Shown: positions 54,887 to 64,000 of the stretch, piece by piece
Layout: the number at the start of each line of letters is the position of its first letter
Position numbering within the stretch: the stretch's first letter is position 1
Assembly (NCBI GenBank): GCA_002749285.1
Contig: PDPR01000008.1
Location: forward strand, 1-64,000
Direction of reading: 5' to 3'
DNA from: Maribacter sp.
GTDB lineage: Bacteria > Bacteroidota > Bacteroidia > Flavobacteriales > Flavobacteriaceae
Length of the DNA: 64,000 nt
Translations under genes and position numbers: made by a program
Notes under the pieces: generated by a model
Told to the model about the DNA's origin: nothing
What the model saw: the letters and a program-made list of their open reading frames with translations, nothing else
Database searches by the model: none

Positions 54887-56476
54887 ATGCCAATGGTTTC
54901 TTTGACTGATTATTACCGGTATTTTTGTCTGTTTTTAATCCTTTTGACAATGGGGTGTGGCCCAAAGTTGTTCGAAGACCATAATGATACTGAGCCACCG
55001 AACATCCTTTTTATTCTTTCTGATGACCACACTTCCCAAGCTTGGGGGGTATATGGGGGTATTTTGGCCGATTATGTGCAAAATAAGAATATTGATCGTC
55101 TGGCGTCTGAAGGAATGGTCTTGAACAATGCCTTTTGTACCAATAGTATATGTTCCCCTAGTCGGGCAAGTGTTTTAACGGGACAATACAGTCACCTGAA
55201 CCAAGTTTATACGCTTAGGGAGCCTTTGCCCAGAAACCATCCTAATATCGCTAGGACATTATCCAATAACGGTTACCAATCCGCGATTATAGGAAAATGG
55301 CATTTGGTAGGAAAACCTGAGGGTTTTGATTATTATAAGGTATTGCCAGGACAGGGCAGGTACTGGAATCCTATTTTTAAAACAGAAGGCAATTGGAGTG
55401 ATGGCCATGATAGCAGTACCGGAACGGAACACGAAGGATTCTCCACGGATGTGATAGCGGACCTGACCATAGACTATTTGAATCAACGTGACAAGAACAA
55501 GCCTTTCCTGATGTTCTGTAATTTCAAGGCAACGCATGAACCTTTTGATTACCCTGAAAGGTATAAGGATCTCTACAAGGATATTGATATCCCAGAACCC
55601 GAAAGCCTTTTGGATTTCGACCAGAATATTACCGGTCGTACCTTTCATGGCCAAACTTTGGAACGATTGGGGGACAGATGGAAGGAGGCCACCCAGCATC
55701 CAGATAAATTTTGGACAGATTACCCCGGATTGCCATACCCATTGGATGGATTGGACAGCATCCAAAAAAGAAAGAAGATCTATCAAAAATTGGTCAAGGA
55801 TTTTATGCGCTGTGGTGCGGCGGTCGATGATAATATTGGTAGGTTGCTTGATTATTTGGAGGAACAGGGCATTGCCCAGAATACAGTTGTGGTCTATACG
55901 GCCGATCAAGGCTACTTTTTGGGGGAACATGGTTTTTTTGATAAACGATTGATCTATGAGGAATCGTTGAGAATGCCTTTTGTTATCCGCTATCCCAAAG
56001 AGATCAAAGGTGGGCAACGATTGGATGATATTATCTTGAACATTGATTTTGCAGCCCTATTGGCAGATTATGCCGGGGTGGAAAAGCCGGCATATATACA
56101 AGGAGAGAGTTTTCGTGAAAACCTAAAGGGCAATACCCCCGATGATTGGCGTAAACAAATGTATTATAGATATTGGATGCACCATCCTGATCGACCCGCC
56201 CATTTTGGGGTTCGGAACGAAAGGTACAAATTGGCATTCTTCTATGGGCAGGATCTTGGTATGAAGGGAGCCTCAAAGGAGGCCACTGAACCCAAATGGG
56301 AGTTTTATGACCTGAAAAAGGATCCCAAGGAACTGCATAATGCCTATGGTGAACAGGAATATGGGGCAATTATCAAGGACATGAAATCAGCTATTCTCCA
56401 AGAACGTGAAGAATATGGTGATACAGACGGGGACTATGGGGTAATGGTACCGATTATCGCCCGTGAATTCCAATAG
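54887..56476 (+). CDS. Type I sulfatase lipoprotein
   Basis: 529 residues. A hydrophobic lipoprotein-like leader ends TMGC (Cys24), placing it in the envelope. The formylglycine signature is CSPSRASVLTGQ, with Cys89 to be modified by an FGE enzyme. Metal-binding residues follow in ILSDDHTS (Asp46, Asp47) and late in TADQGYFLGEHGFFDK. IIGKWHLVG and HYFK-type segments complete the core. It removes sulfate esters, most likely from sulfated algal polysaccharide. It is followed by a Tat oxidoreductase, then convergent GH20-like and SGNH genes. Start is Met1 or Met3. Confidence 0.92.
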   Translation: MPMVSLTDYYRYFCLFLILLTMGCGPKLFEDHNDTEPPNILFILSDDHTSQAWGVYGGILADYVQNKNIDRLASEGMVLNNAFCTNSICSPSRASVLTGQYSHLNQVYTLREPLPRNHPNIARTLSNNGYQSAIIGKWHLVGKPEGFDYYKVLPGQGRYWNPIFKTEGNWSDGHDSSTGTEHEGFSTDVIADLTIDYLNQRDKNKPFLMFCNFKATHEPFDYPERYKDLYKDIDIPEPESLLDFDQNITGRTFHGQTLERLGDRWKEATQHPDKFWTDYPGLPYPLDGLDSIQKRKKIYQKLVKDFMRCGAAVDDNIGRLLDYLEEQGIAQNTVVVYTADQGYFLGEHGFFDKRLIYEESLRMPFVIRYPKEIKGGQRLDDIILNIDFAALLADYAGVEKPAYIQGESFRENLKGNTPDDWRKQMYYRYWMHHPDRPAHFGVRNERYKLAFFYGQDLGMKGASKEATEPKWEFYDLKKDPKELHNAYGEQEYGAIIKDMKSAILQEREEYGDTDGDYGVMVPIIAREFQ

Positions 56477-56606
56477 TACAGATTATGGTCCCGACATGGT
56501 AAATTGTCTATAATGATCATTTTCGATTTCAATGGTTTTTGTTGTCATTTATAGTTTTTTATAGTAGCTTTTGGGAAGGAAATCCAGGCCAACCAAAAAA
56601 ACAACT

Positions 56607-57941
56607 ATGAAAGAACCAACGGATACCACAAAAAAGGACGTGAAAAAACAAAACCCACTTTCGCGAAGGAAATTCCTGACCAATACGGCATTGGCCGTAG
56701 GGGCGTTCAGTATTGTCCCAAGACATGTGCTGGGCCGTGGTTTCATTGCCCCCAACGATAGGATAAACATAGGTTTTATCGGACTTGGGAAACAAGGTAA
56801 TGGATTGGCTGGGCAATTTGTGACCAATACGGATGCACAAATTGTAGCAGGTTGTGATGTATGGACCACCAAAACTGCCGCTTTTGGGGAATATGTGGGC
56901 GGATTATATGCTGGGGAAAGAAAATTGAATGGTTATAAGGGAATAACAAGTTATCTGGATTACAAAGAATTACTGTCCCGAAAAGATATCGATGCCGTGG
57001 TAATTGCCACCCCTGACCATTGGCATGCCATTCAGGCCATGGATGCGATGCATGCGGGTAAGGATGTATATTGTGAAAAACCATTGACCCATAGGATAAC
57101 CGAGGGGATGGAATTGGTGGAGGCCACGAAAAAAACAGGGAAGATACTTCAGACGGGGAGTATGCAACGATCTTGGGAAAATTTCAGGAAGGCTTGTGAA
57201 TTGGTTCGAAACGGGTATTTAGGGGAGATTACGAAGATTATCGTTAATGTTGGTGATCCTGCGGTACCCTATAATATGAAGGGAGAACCCATTCCTAAAG
57301 AATTGGACTGGAACAGTTGGTGCGGACCCGCACCACTTTTACCCTATAACCACAGATTGGCACCTTCAAGGAACGATGTGGATTTTTGGCCGGAATTTCG
57401 GTTGTTCAGGGAAGTAGGGGGTGGAATCCTTTGCGATTGGGGCGCCCATATGTTCGATATTGCCCAATGGGCGTTGGGAATGGATCATTCAGGCCCTGTT
57501 CGGTACATTCCACCTTCAGATAGGGCTTTGGTTCGTGGTTTGCGCATGTTCTATGCCAATGGCATAGAAATGGCCCACGAGGACTTTGGTAGGGGATGGG
57601 GTGTTCGATTTATCGGTAGTGGGGGTACTATGGATATTAGCAGGAATTATTTTGAGACCAATCCGGAAAATATTAAAACGGCAATACCAAAGGATTCGGA
57701 TATTCGACTTTATAACTCCAACGGCAATCATTACCAGGATTGGTTGGATGCCATTAAAAACAGGACCCAACCCATTTGTGATGTCGTGACCGGCCATCGA
57801 TCGGCGAGTATTTGTAATGTTGCGAACATCGCCTATCAATTGGGCCGTGCCTTGGAATGGGATCCAGAACACGAGCAGTTCAAAGGGGATACCGAGGCCA
57901 ATACATTGCGAAGTAGGGTGAACAGGGCGTATACCAAATAA
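56607..57941 (+). CDS. Tat-exported Gfo/Idh/MocA-family oxidoreductase
   Basis: About 444 residues from the ATG at 56607. A twin-arginine signal (PLSRRKFLTNTALAVGAFSI) exports it folded with its cofactor. The NAD(P)-binding fold begins INIGFIGLGKQGNGLAGQFV; the family motif CEKPLTH (Glu-Lys-Pro) and the C-terminal domain (HLAP-type substrate region, WGAHMFDIAQWALG) follow. Homologues include glycosidases of the GH109 type and sugar dehydrogenases, in which NAD stays bound. An open frame 12 codons longer exists upstream. It is 130 bases after the sulfatase. Confidence 0.92.
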   Translation: MKEPTDTTKKDVKKQNPLSRRKFLTNTALAVGAFSIVPRHVLGRGFIAPNDRINIGFIGLGKQGNGLAGQFVTNTDAQIVAGCDVWTTKTAAFGEYVGGLYAGERKLNGYKGITSYLDYKELLSRKDIDAVVIATPDHWHAIQAMDAMHAGKDVYCEKPLTHRITEGMELVEATKKTGKILQTGSMQRSWENFRKACELVRNGYLGEITKIIVNVGDPAVPYNMKGEPIPKELDWNSWCGPAPLLPYNHRLAPSRNDVDFWPEFRLFREVGGGILCDWGAHMFDIAQWALGMDHSGPVRYIPPSDRALVRGLRMFYANGIEMAHEDFGRGWGVRFIGSGGTMDISRNYFETNPENIKTAIPKDSDIRLYNSNGNHYQDWLDAIKNRTQPICDVVTGHRSASICNVANIAYQLGRALEWDPEHEQFKGDTEANTLRSRVNRAYTK

Positions 57942-57969
57942 AACCGATCAAATCCGGATATACTATTGT

Positions 57970-59052
57970 TTACTGTTCATTTGAAAGTTCTATGGCTTTC
58001 ATGGTGTTAACCATAGCTTTGAAACATGTTGTTCTGTTCCTTGTGGATGCCTGTTTCTGCTCTTCAATGAATTCTGTGGTCGATGACCAATAGGTTTGCA
58101 TCATCCCGAGATAATGAGTGGCCATTTCAGGGGTGGAATTTAATTTAAGGTCACGCATCATCCTTACCTGGGCTATGGCAACATCAGGTTTGTTCCATGG
58201 GCAGGTAACCACATCGAACCCCTTTATGGCAAAATATGCAGCTGTGGGTATGGCCTTTTCGTAATGCCAATCACAAATAACGATAGATTTAGGGATCATA
58301 TCAATAGCCCTCGCTGTGTTGTTCATCGAAGCCTCCCATGGCCCAATACCCGTTATGGCCCCATCGATCAAACGATCTCCCCAAATCCATAATCGGGCAC
58401 CTCTATGGGCCAAATGGTCGTTTATTTTAATTAATTCATTGGCAAATAAAGCAGCTGGGTCTTTCCCTTTACATCGTGGACAATTATCATCGGCCAAATA
58501 AAAAACCTCATCCATACCGGCATGGAAGGCATCGGTTTCAAAAACATCCAAAATCTCATCCACTAGATCAAAGACGACCTCATGGATATTTGGATGTAAG
58601 GGACAGTAGCTTTTACAATACAGCCCATCATCATTCGGCCAAACATAGTCTTTTGGTAATGCAATATGTGGTGTTTCATCAAATTCGGGATATACCTGCA
58701 ATAATTTGTGGTGTTTGGAATGCCAACTTTGATGTCCCAATAGATTTATTTGGGGTACTATTTTTATATCCGATTTTTTGCATTTATCCACTATCTGCTT
58801 GATTTGGACCTTGCTCAAAGGGTTTTCTCCCCGTAATTCGGGTCTGGATTCATAAGCGTAATTATAATCTACCCTTAGAACCAATGTGTTGATTCCGTTC
58901 GGAACCAGTTCGTTTTCTATAAAATCGATAAATGGCCCAACCTTGTCGGAAGGTGGGGCGGATATACAAAGGCCCTTGATTTCAAAAGTATTCTGGGCAA
59001 TGAGGTATATTGATGGGATAAGTAGTAGAATGGATAGGAACAAACGTTTCAC
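57970..59052 (-). CDS. Secreted GH20-type (beta-N-acetylhexosaminidase-like) protein
   Basis: 360 residues, just the TIM-barrel part of the family. A signal peptide ends IAQ (about residue 20). The barrel includes TLVLRVDYNYAYESRP, KIVPQINLLGHQSW (strand with His) and the catalytic pair FHAGMDEVF (Asp181-Glu182). CPLHPNIHEVVFDLVDEIL precedes it. In GH20 enzymes that Asp-Glu pair performs substrate-assisted hydrolysis of terminal GlcNAc or GalNAc. The N-terminal GH20b domain is missing, so activity may differ. It is convergent with the oxidoreductase. Confidence 0.82.
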   Translation of the reverse strand: MKRLFLSILLLIPSIYLIAQNTFEIKGLCISAPPSDKVGPFIDFIENELVPNGINTLVLRVDYNYAYESRPELRGENPLSKVQIKQIVDKCKKSDIKIVPQINLLGHQSWHSKHHKLLQVYPEFDETPHIALPKDYVWPNDDGLYCKSYCPLHPNIHEVVFDLVDEILDVFETDAFHAGMDEVFYLADDNCPRCKGKDPAALFANELIKINDHLAHRGARLWIWGDRLIDGAITGIGPWEASMNNTARAIDMIPKSIVICDWHYEKAIPTAAYFAIKGFDVVTCPWNKPDVAIAQVRMMRDLKLNSTPEMATHYLGMMQTYWSSTTEFIEEQKQASTRNRTTCFKAMVNTMKAIELSNEQ

Positions 59053-59296
59053 AATACTCAGTATTTACGCTAAAGTTATAAAAAAAGAAATACTTATTGC
59101 TTCGATCCTGAAATTTATTTCTGCTGCTATTTCCTGTTTTTTTCCTCTATACATGTCATACAATTATAGATAACACGGATAAAATGAACTAATGGGGCCT
59201 GGTCTCTTTTGGGATATGCCAAACAGGACATGTGGTCGATCTAGAAATCTTCAAGGCCATTGGGGCTGTAGTATAGGCCTTGGATTTCTTAGGCAA

Positions 59297-59974
59297 TTAA
59301 TTGGCCAAGGCCTTCGCTATTGCCGCTTCTGCCAAAGGGGCCATTACCTTATAGCCTAATTCCGTAGGGTGGACCCCATCAAGGGCATACTTCTTGGGCA
59401 ATCCGTTACGCCCATCGACCATGGCCGAAAAGTAATCAAGATACACATGACCCTGTTTTTCGGCATATGTACGTAACATGGCATTCAGTTTGATTATTTT
59501 TTCTGATGGTTCCAACCCTGGTTTCCATGGATAGTCATAAACGGGGAGCACCGAGGAAATGACCACTTTTATGCCATGGGCCTCGGCCAGTTCGGCCATA
59601 GACTTTATATTATCGGCAATCATTTCCAGTGTGGACGGGCCTGTATTACCGGCAATGTCATTGGTGCCGGCAAGTATGACCACTACCTTTGGTTGCAAGG
59701 CAATAACATCCTGACGAAACCTTAAAAGCATTTGGGGGGTGGTCTGCCCGCTTATTCCCCTGTTGATATAGGGTTTTCCTTCAAAAAAACCAGGCATTGT
59801 GTCGATCCAACCAACCGTGATTGAATTTCCCATAAATACGACCCTATCCTCCTGGTTATCAGGCAAACCTATTTTGGCATTGTCAATTCTAAATTGTTCT
59901 AGATTTGCCCAATCTTGGGCTTGTGAAACGGTTGTCATAAAAAAAAATGATATTAAAACGATTGTAAGCCTCAT
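59297..59974 (-). CDS. SGNH/GDSL hydrolase, secreted
   Basis: About 225 residues from the ATG at 59974, which starts a signal peptide (RLTIVLISFFFMTTVSQAQ). The open frame continues 57 codons upstream through repeat copy B and is not coding there. The four SGNH blocks are present: VVFMGNSITVGW (Ser), the NRGISGQTTPQML block with Gly, AGTNDIAG (Asn) and DGVHPTELGY (Asp/His). It is an esterase or acetylesterase acting outside the cytoplasm, plausibly on acetylated sugars from the neighbouring polysaccharide genes. Confidence 0.9.
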   Translation of the reverse strand: MRLTIVLISFFFMTTVSQAQDWANLEQFRIDNAKIGLPDNQEDRVVFMGNSITVGWIDTMPGFFEGKPYINRGISGQTTPQMLLRFRQDVIALQPKVVVILAGTNDIAGNTGPSTLEMIADNIKSMAELAEAHGIKVVISSVLPVYDYPWKPGLEPSEKIIKLNAMLRTYAEKQGHVYLDYFSAMVDGRNGLPKKYALDGVHPTELGYKVMAPLAEAAIAKALAN

Positions 59975-60012
59975 GGAATTTGATTGTAATTGGTTAGGGC
60001 CAAAGGTAATGG

Positions 60013-60123
60013 TTTCAATCGCAGGTCGGGCCAAAAAGGGGTTAATTTCCCGAGGTTTGCCTCGAAATAACAAGGGTTTTTTCGGAAGCATACCTTGCGC
60101 CCTTGGGTCGAGGTTGTTGATTG
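60013..60123 (+). repeat. Dispersed hairpin repeat, copy B (about 111 bp)
   Basis: Counterpart of 40196-40306 in opposite orientation. The core is 60039-60094. The central inverted repeat is CGAGG, TTTG, CCTCG, a perfect 5-bp stem, where copy A has only four pairs. It lies between the SGNH start and the end of the TIGR02757 gene. No open frame is shared by the two copies. Confidence 0.75.
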
Positions 60124-60261
60124 ATAAATGTACTTTGATGAACAAAAAAATCTATCTTCAGTATATTTCCTGGATTCTAGGGATTTCGTTGGGTCATAAA
60201 AATGGGGTAAAATGATTGTGGTCTTTGTGGGGACTTTGACGGATAGGGGTTGCGCAAAGAA

Positions 60262-61026
60262 TTAGAACCCTTCAAAAACCCCAAGTCCAAATAGTGCAAA
60301 ATCATATTTTACGGGGTCATTGGGGTCTAGTCCACGAAGTGAAGTATCCAATTCCATAAGGGCCTTGGCATCATTCTGTCTACGTTTTAACAATCCGAGT
60401 TTCCTGGCCACATTGCCAGAATGTACATCCAACGGGCAAGAAAGCTGCCTGGGCAATATTGTCGTCCATAAACCGAAATCCACTCCAGTGGATGCATCCC
60501 TGACCATCCACCGTAAAAACATATTGATACGCTTGGCGGCCGACCCTCTTAAGGGATCTGAAATATGTTTGGTGGTCCGTTTTTCGTGGGGTAATCCAAA
60601 AAACACTTTTTTAAACCCTGATATGGTGCCTTGCACCGATTTGGCATCAACATCTGTAGCGAATACGGCCTCCATTCCCCCAAGGGTACGATAAATATGC
60701 TGTAGGCTTTGGATAAAATAAGTAAGGTCCCTACTGTTAAAGGTCCGGTGGGCAAAACCTTCGAATCTTTCAAGATCGCTCGGTGTATGGTCCATGATGA
60801 AATCATAAGGCGAATGGTCAAGCAGGTCCATCATCCTATTGGCATTGTTGATAATGCTTTTGCGATTTCCCCACGCAATGGTCGCTGTCAAGAAGGCGCT
60901 GATCTCTATATCCTCTTTTAGGCTGAATGTATGTGGGACCTGAATGGGGTCGCTATCCAAAAATCGTACTTGGTTGTACTCTTCAACTTTGGCCTCCAAA
61001 AAATCCTTAAGTTCTTTTCGGGTCAT
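60262..61026 (-). CDS. TIGR02757 family protein
   Basis: 254 residues. Conserved parts include [60 protein letters not shown] and [11 protein letters not shown], ending [18 protein letters not shown]. The fold resembles helix-hairpin-helix DNA glycosylases (HhH-GPD-like), but the catalytic Lys/Asp pair is not obvious, so a repair role is only a suggestion. It overlaps the upstream ABC ATPase gene by 4 bases, as ATGA-type coupling. Confidence 0.87.
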   Translation of the reverse strand: MTRKELKDFLEAKVEEYNQVRFLDSDPIQVPHTFSLKEDIEISAFLTATIAWGNRKSIINNANRMMDLLDHSPYDFIMDHTPSDLERFEGFAHRTFNSRDLTYFIQSLQHIYRTLGGMEAVFATDVDAKSVQGTISGFKKVFFGLPHEKRTTKHISDPLRGSAAKRINMFLRWMVRDASTGVDFGLWTTILPRQLSCPLDVHSGNVARKLGLLKRRQNDAKALMELDTSLRGLDPNDPVKYDFALFGLGVFEGF

Positions 61027-61730
61027 AATAATGGCCTATTGGTAAAATCGCCCCATTCAATACCGGTCGAATCGGTAATATGGCCATCTGCCATGGTAAG
61101 TTTACGATCGGCCAAATCCGCCAATTCCTTATTGTGCGTGACAATAACAAAGGTCTGGCCAAACTTGTCCCGCAATTCGAAAAATAATTTGTGTAGGTTG
61201 TCCGCACTCTCTGAGTCAAGGTTTCCACTGGGTTCATCGGCAAAAATCACAGAGGGGTTATTGATCAAGGCCCTTGCAACCGCAACCCGTTGTTGTTCAC
61301 CTCCGGACAACTCATTGGGTTTGTGGTGAAGGCGATTGGAAAGCCCTAGGAACTCCAATAATTCCCTAGCCCTCCGCTCTGCTTGGTTTCGGGGTGTTTT
61401 CTTTATAAATGCAGGAATACAGACATTCTCCAAAGCTGTAAATTCGGGCAACAGCTGGTGAAATTGAAAAATAAAACCAATATTCCCATTTCTGAACCTT
61501 GCTATCTCATTGTCCGATAAATCGGTGACTTCCACATTTTTTATCAATAGTCTACTACTAACCTTATTGCTTTGGACATCCAACGTTCCCAAAATCTGTA
61601 GAAGTGTCGTCTTGCCTGCACCCGAGGGCCCTACAATAGAGACGATCTCACCGGATCTAATATGCAGGTCCACTCCCTTTAAAACTTCTAAATCCCCATA
61701 AAATTTCTGGATATTGGTGGCTTGGATCAT
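61023..61730 (-). CDS. ABC transporter ATP-binding protein (LolD/MacB type)
   Basis: 235 residues. Walker [14 protein letters not shown]-loop [10 protein letters not shown], signature [15 protein letters not shown] and Walker [16 protein letters not shown] are all present, and [10 protein letters not shown] is typical for the LolD/MacB/FtsE branch. In Bacteroidota this member normally powers lipoprotein release (LolCDE-like) to the outer membrane; its permease is not in the window. It is cotranscribed with TIGR02757. Confidence 0.9.
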   Translation of the reverse strand: MIQATNIQKFYGDLEVLKGVDLHIRSGEIVSIVGPSGAGKTTLLQILGTLDVQSNKVSSRLLIKNVEVTDLSDNEIARFRNGNIGFIFQFHQLLPEFTALENVCIPAFIKKTPRNQAERRARELLEFLGLSNRLHHKPNELSGGEQQRVAVARALINNPSVIFADEPSGNLDSESADNLHKLFFELRDKFGQTFVIVTHNKELADLADRKLTMADGHITDSTGIEWGDFTNRPLL

Positions 61731-61890
61731 TGATGGTCTTTTATGGCTCGAAAATTAAACAATAGCACGGACATACCAAAACAACTTGGTAGATAACAAT
61801 ACTCTTTTCTTGTTTTATTTTAATGAATTAAGCGTTAAATTGGCATGGTATAATTTTCACGGAAAACGGATTCTTATAAACAAAGGATGC

Positions 61891-61911
61891 ACGCCGCTTT
61901 TTGAACGGCGT
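61891..61911 (+). promoter_or_regulatory. Stem-loop in the folE leader
   Basis: ACGCCG (61891-61896), 9-base loop, CGGCGT (61906-61911): a perfect 6-bp stem ending 18 bases before the folE ATG. No U-tract follows, so it is not a terminator. It could affect translation or RNA stability. It matches no riboswitch class I can recognise. Confidence 0.4.
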
Positions 61912-61929
61912 AAGAAACAAAACCACAAG

Positions 61930-62529
61930 ATGACACCATATAGAAGCTTAGAGGAATATGACTTGGAAATAACCAAGGATGTTCAGGAACGATATTCTAG
62001 AATTATTGAGGAAATAGGGGAGGACGTCTCTCGCGAAGGTCTGGTGAAGACCCCTGAAAGGGCTGCAAAGGCTATGCTTTTCCTTACCCAGGGCTATCAG
62101 CAGGATGCCGCGGATATCCTAAAGAGTGCCATGTTCAAGGAATCGTATAATGAGATGGTCATTGTTAAGGATATTGAATTGTACTCCCTATGTGAACACC
62201 ATATGTTGCCATTCTTCGGGAAAGCGCATATAGCCTATATTCCTGACGGACAAATCGTAGGCCTTAGTAAATTGCCGCGTATCGTGGATGTATTCGCACG
62301 TAGGCTGCAGGTCCAAGAACGATTGACCGAACAGATATTGGATTGCATCAACGATACCTTAAAACCGCAGGGTGTGGCCGTGGTGATAGAGGCTTCGCAC
62401 ATGTGCATGATGATGAGGGGGGTGCAGAAACAGAATTCGGTAACCACAACCTCTGGATTTCGGGGGAGTTTTGTAGAAGAAGAGACCCGTAACGAGTTTT
62501 TAAAATTGATCAGTTCAAGCCTGTCCTAG
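61930..62529 (+). CDS. folE: GTP cyclohydrolase I
   Basis: About 199 residues from the ATG at 61930 ([17 protein letters not shown]); the frame is open 48 codons further up, but that part contains the leader hairpin and no family pattern. Zinc and catalytic residues are in [20 protein letters not shown] (Cys, His, His) and [11 protein letters not shown] (second zinc Cys). [20 protein letters not shown] and TSGFRGSF are further hallmarks. It converts GTP to dihydroneopterin triphosphate, the first step of tetrahydrofolate (and pterin) synthesis, as a decamer. Confidence 0.95.
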   Translation: MTPYRSLEEYDLEITKDVQERYSRIIEEIGEDVSREGLVKTPERAAKAMLFLTQGYQQDAADILKSAMFKESYNEMVIVKDIELYSLCEHHMLPFFGKAHIAYIPDGQIVGLSKLPRIVDVFARRLQVQERLTEQILDCINDTLKPQGVAVVIEASHMCMMMRGVQKQNSVTTTSGFRGSFVEEETRNEFLKLISSSLS

Positions 62530-62600
62530 GGGATATGGCCAAATACCCACGAAATTGGCATTCTTCTTGCAGTGTCATTAAAGAATTTATAATTTAGGAA

Positions 62601-62909
62601 ATGTCAAGAACCAAAGACAAAAAATACAGAAACCTTTTTCTGGGGTTATTATTCGATGGAATAGGGATGTTGTCCTTTGCAGTGCCCTTTATAGGTGATT
62701 TTGCCGATGTTATCTGGGCCCCATTGGCCGGCTGGTTAATGACCCGGCTGTATAAGGGGAAAATAGGTCAGGCAGCTGGGTTGGTCACATTCGTAGAGGA
62801 GATCATACCTGGGTTGGATGTTGTACCTACATTCACGATCATGTGGGTTTACACCTATTTGATAAAGGGCGAAAAAAAAGGAAAGATAATCGATATCGAA
62901 GCTGATTGA
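62601..62909 (+). CDS. Small membrane protein of unknown function
   Basis: 102 residues with two or three hydrophobic segments (about 12-33, GLLFDGIGMLSFAVPFIGDF; 38-47; 60-87, AAGLVTFVEEIIPGLDVVPT, then FTIMWVYTYL) and a basic, Lys-rich start and end. The central membrane stretch carries acidic residues and prolines (EEIIPGLD). No known domain is recognised. A conserved flavobacterial family is likely because codon use matches the core genes. It lies 71 bases downstream of folE. Confidence 0.7.
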   Translation: MSRTKDKKYRNLFLGLLFDGIGMLSFAVPFIGDFADVIWAPLAGWLMTRLYKGKIGQAAGLVTFVEEIIPGLDVVPTFTIMWVYTYLIKGEKKGKIIDIEAD

Positions 62910-62937
62910 CCACCTTTCCTTATTTCTGTACTGCACT

Positions 62938-64000
62938 TTAAAAAGGGATGCTTACCGCTAAGGATATATTCCTGCCTATGTTGGGTATCCCATCGGGTTT
63001 TAATCGCGACAAATGCGAAATATAGGTTTTGTCCAAAATATTCTGTGCGCTCAACCTTACGGCTATCTTCGTTTCAAGAACGTCTATATCACCACCACAA
63101 CCTAGATTCAATAGACTATAGCCCCTTGTAGGTTCTTCAAAGTCGCTTACATTATCTTGTTTGAAAACCGATTTCAAACTAATGAAGGCATAGTTGTCCG
63201 TAATCCATTTAGCTATGTTTTCGGATTCTATACGTAATGTATTGGTAAGGCTATTTGCTGGTATCAAGGGAAGGTAATCGCCATTATCCTGTTTCCCGAC
63301 CACCATTTCAAAGCTGCTTTCCAAATGAAGCTGGTCTAACGGGTGTGGGTGTAAGTGAAAACCTATTTCACCCCCATACAATTCGGCATTTTCCTGTTGA
63401 TAGGCATAAACTTGGTTTCCATCGGCCACTTCTCCATTGGGCCCAATGAAAATATAATCATTGACAGCGTTATAGAAGCCGTTGATGAAGAACTCAACAT
63501 GCTCAGTTTGGTGTTCCCAAGAAATATCAGCCTGTATATTTTGCTCGTTATCCAGATTGGCATTGCCTATTTCATAGCGATTCGTGCCTTCATGTACCCC
63601 ATTGGAAGTGAGTTCCGCCAAATTCGGGGCACGGAAACCGGAAGCTAGGTTGAACCGGCCAATGCTATTCTTGCCAAGGTTGAATTTGTATCCTATAGCA
63701 GCATTGAGACTATTGAAATCCCGATCTAATGATTCGTAAGGGCTCGCGGTTGATGGGGATATGTCCACATCACTACTTATATTCCGATTGTCAAAACGTA
63801 GTCCCAGTTGCAATCCACTCCCGCCCTTAAAATGTATATGCGATGTTGCCAAGACCCCGATGTCATTCGTCGTAGCGTTTGGTATAAACTCTTCCTCCCC
63901 GAAATTCGCATTGGTCTGATGCATTCCCTGGATTCCAATGATCGTCTCGAGATTCCTCCATTTGGGCATATCATACTGTAGATTATAATTGAAGGTGGAC
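62938..64000 (-). CDS. TonB-dependent receptor, C-terminal barrel (runs off right edge)
   Basis: The minus-strand frame is open to the right edge (354 codons visible). The sequence alternates beta strands with aromatic ends (LQLGLRFDNRNIS, LNAAIGYKFNLG), has the late TonB-receptor motif FRAPNLAELTSNGVHEGTNR, and ends with the outer-membrane C-terminus LAVSIPF. The layout (GFRAPNLAEL, VEFFINGFYNAVNDYI) resembles cobalamin or metal receptors (BtuB-like). The signal, plug and substrate region lie outside the window. It is convergent with the small membrane protein gene. Confidence 0.9.
   Translation of the reverse strand, partial: STFNYNLQYDMPKWRNLETIIGIQGMHQTNANFGEEEFIPNATTNDIGVLATSHIHFKGGSGLQLGLRFDNRNISSDVDISPSTASPYESLDRDFNSLNAAIGYKFNLGKNSIGRFNLASGFRAPNLAELTSNGVHEGTNRYEIGNANLDNEQNIQADISWEHQTEHVEFFINGFYNAVNDYIFIGPNGEVADGNQVYAYQQENAELYGGEIGFHLHPHPLDQLHLESSFEMVVGKQDNGDYLPLIPANSLTNTLRIESENIAKWITDNYAFISLKSVFKQDNVSDFEEPTRGYSLLNLGCGGDIDVLETKIAVRLSAQNILDKTYISHLSRLKPDGIPNIGRNISLAVSIPF

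Noticed and set aside
61786..61929. N-terminal extension of folE
   Set aside because: The added 48 codons show no family pattern and contain the leader hairpin; the ATG at 61930 fits the usual GTP cyclohydrolase start.

Overview
The window looks like the chromosome of a marine member of the Flavobacteriaceae (Bacteroidota). Indicators are the lineage-typical families DUF4290, DUF2911, DUF493 and the START-like protein, bacillithiol deacetylase BshB1, a CcsBA fusion, a C-terminal segment resembling a type IX secretion sorting domain, TonB-dependent receptors, many lipoproteins, a sulfatase and glycosidases suited to algal polysaccharides, and promoters of the Bacteroidota type (TTG, about 19-21 bases, TAnnTTTG). 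Species cannot be named from this alone.

Layout. Positions 1-3850 are A+T-rich and hold a siderophore uptake module: a PepSY-type membrane protein (cut by the left edge), an AraC regulator and a divergent TonB-dependent siderophore receptor. The two target genes carry the same 28-bp element at the same distance from the same -7 box. Positions 3850-5900 hold a decayed stretch, an XRE regulator coupled to a membrane protein, and a CPBP membrane protease. Positions 5904-14402 form an A+T-rich segment bounded by 264-bp direct repeats (98% identical): a complete CPBP 3' end on the left, an orphan copy on the right. It carries a 1604-residue exonuclease-like/RecQ/UvrD fusion, a Crp-type regulator, small enzymes (YCII, SRPBCC, VOC, TfoX-like) and several decaying genes.

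From 14.7 to 64 kb the sequence is mostly core genome: a GNAT enzyme, a zinc metalloprotease, an HNH homing-type protein beside tRNA-Met, an aminotransferase whose promoter overlaps the terminator of the gene before it, YqgE, HU, a fmt-recQ-ATPase operon, DUF493/DUF4290/murA (MurA has Asp in place of the catalytic Cys), photolyase, secreted proteins, a GH2 beta-galactosidase, a transporter/PIG-L pair, a maf/kdsC/DUF2520 operon, ccsBA, a Cys/Met-metabolism PLP enzyme, bshB1, a TPR histidine kinase, tRNA-His, an M28 peptidase, a semialdehyde dehydrogenase, a carbohydrate group (sulfatase, Tat-exported oxidoreductase, GH20-like, SGNH), TIGR02757/LolD-like ATPase, folE, and the end of a second TonB receptor.

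The most unusual items are the triple-activity fusion on a repeat-bounded island, the paired AraC-type operators, a roughly 111-bp dispersed hairpin repeat present twice (about 40.2 and 60.0 kb), and the terminator/promoter overlap at 20.3 kb. No CRISPR array, rRNA, transposase or integrase gene was seen.
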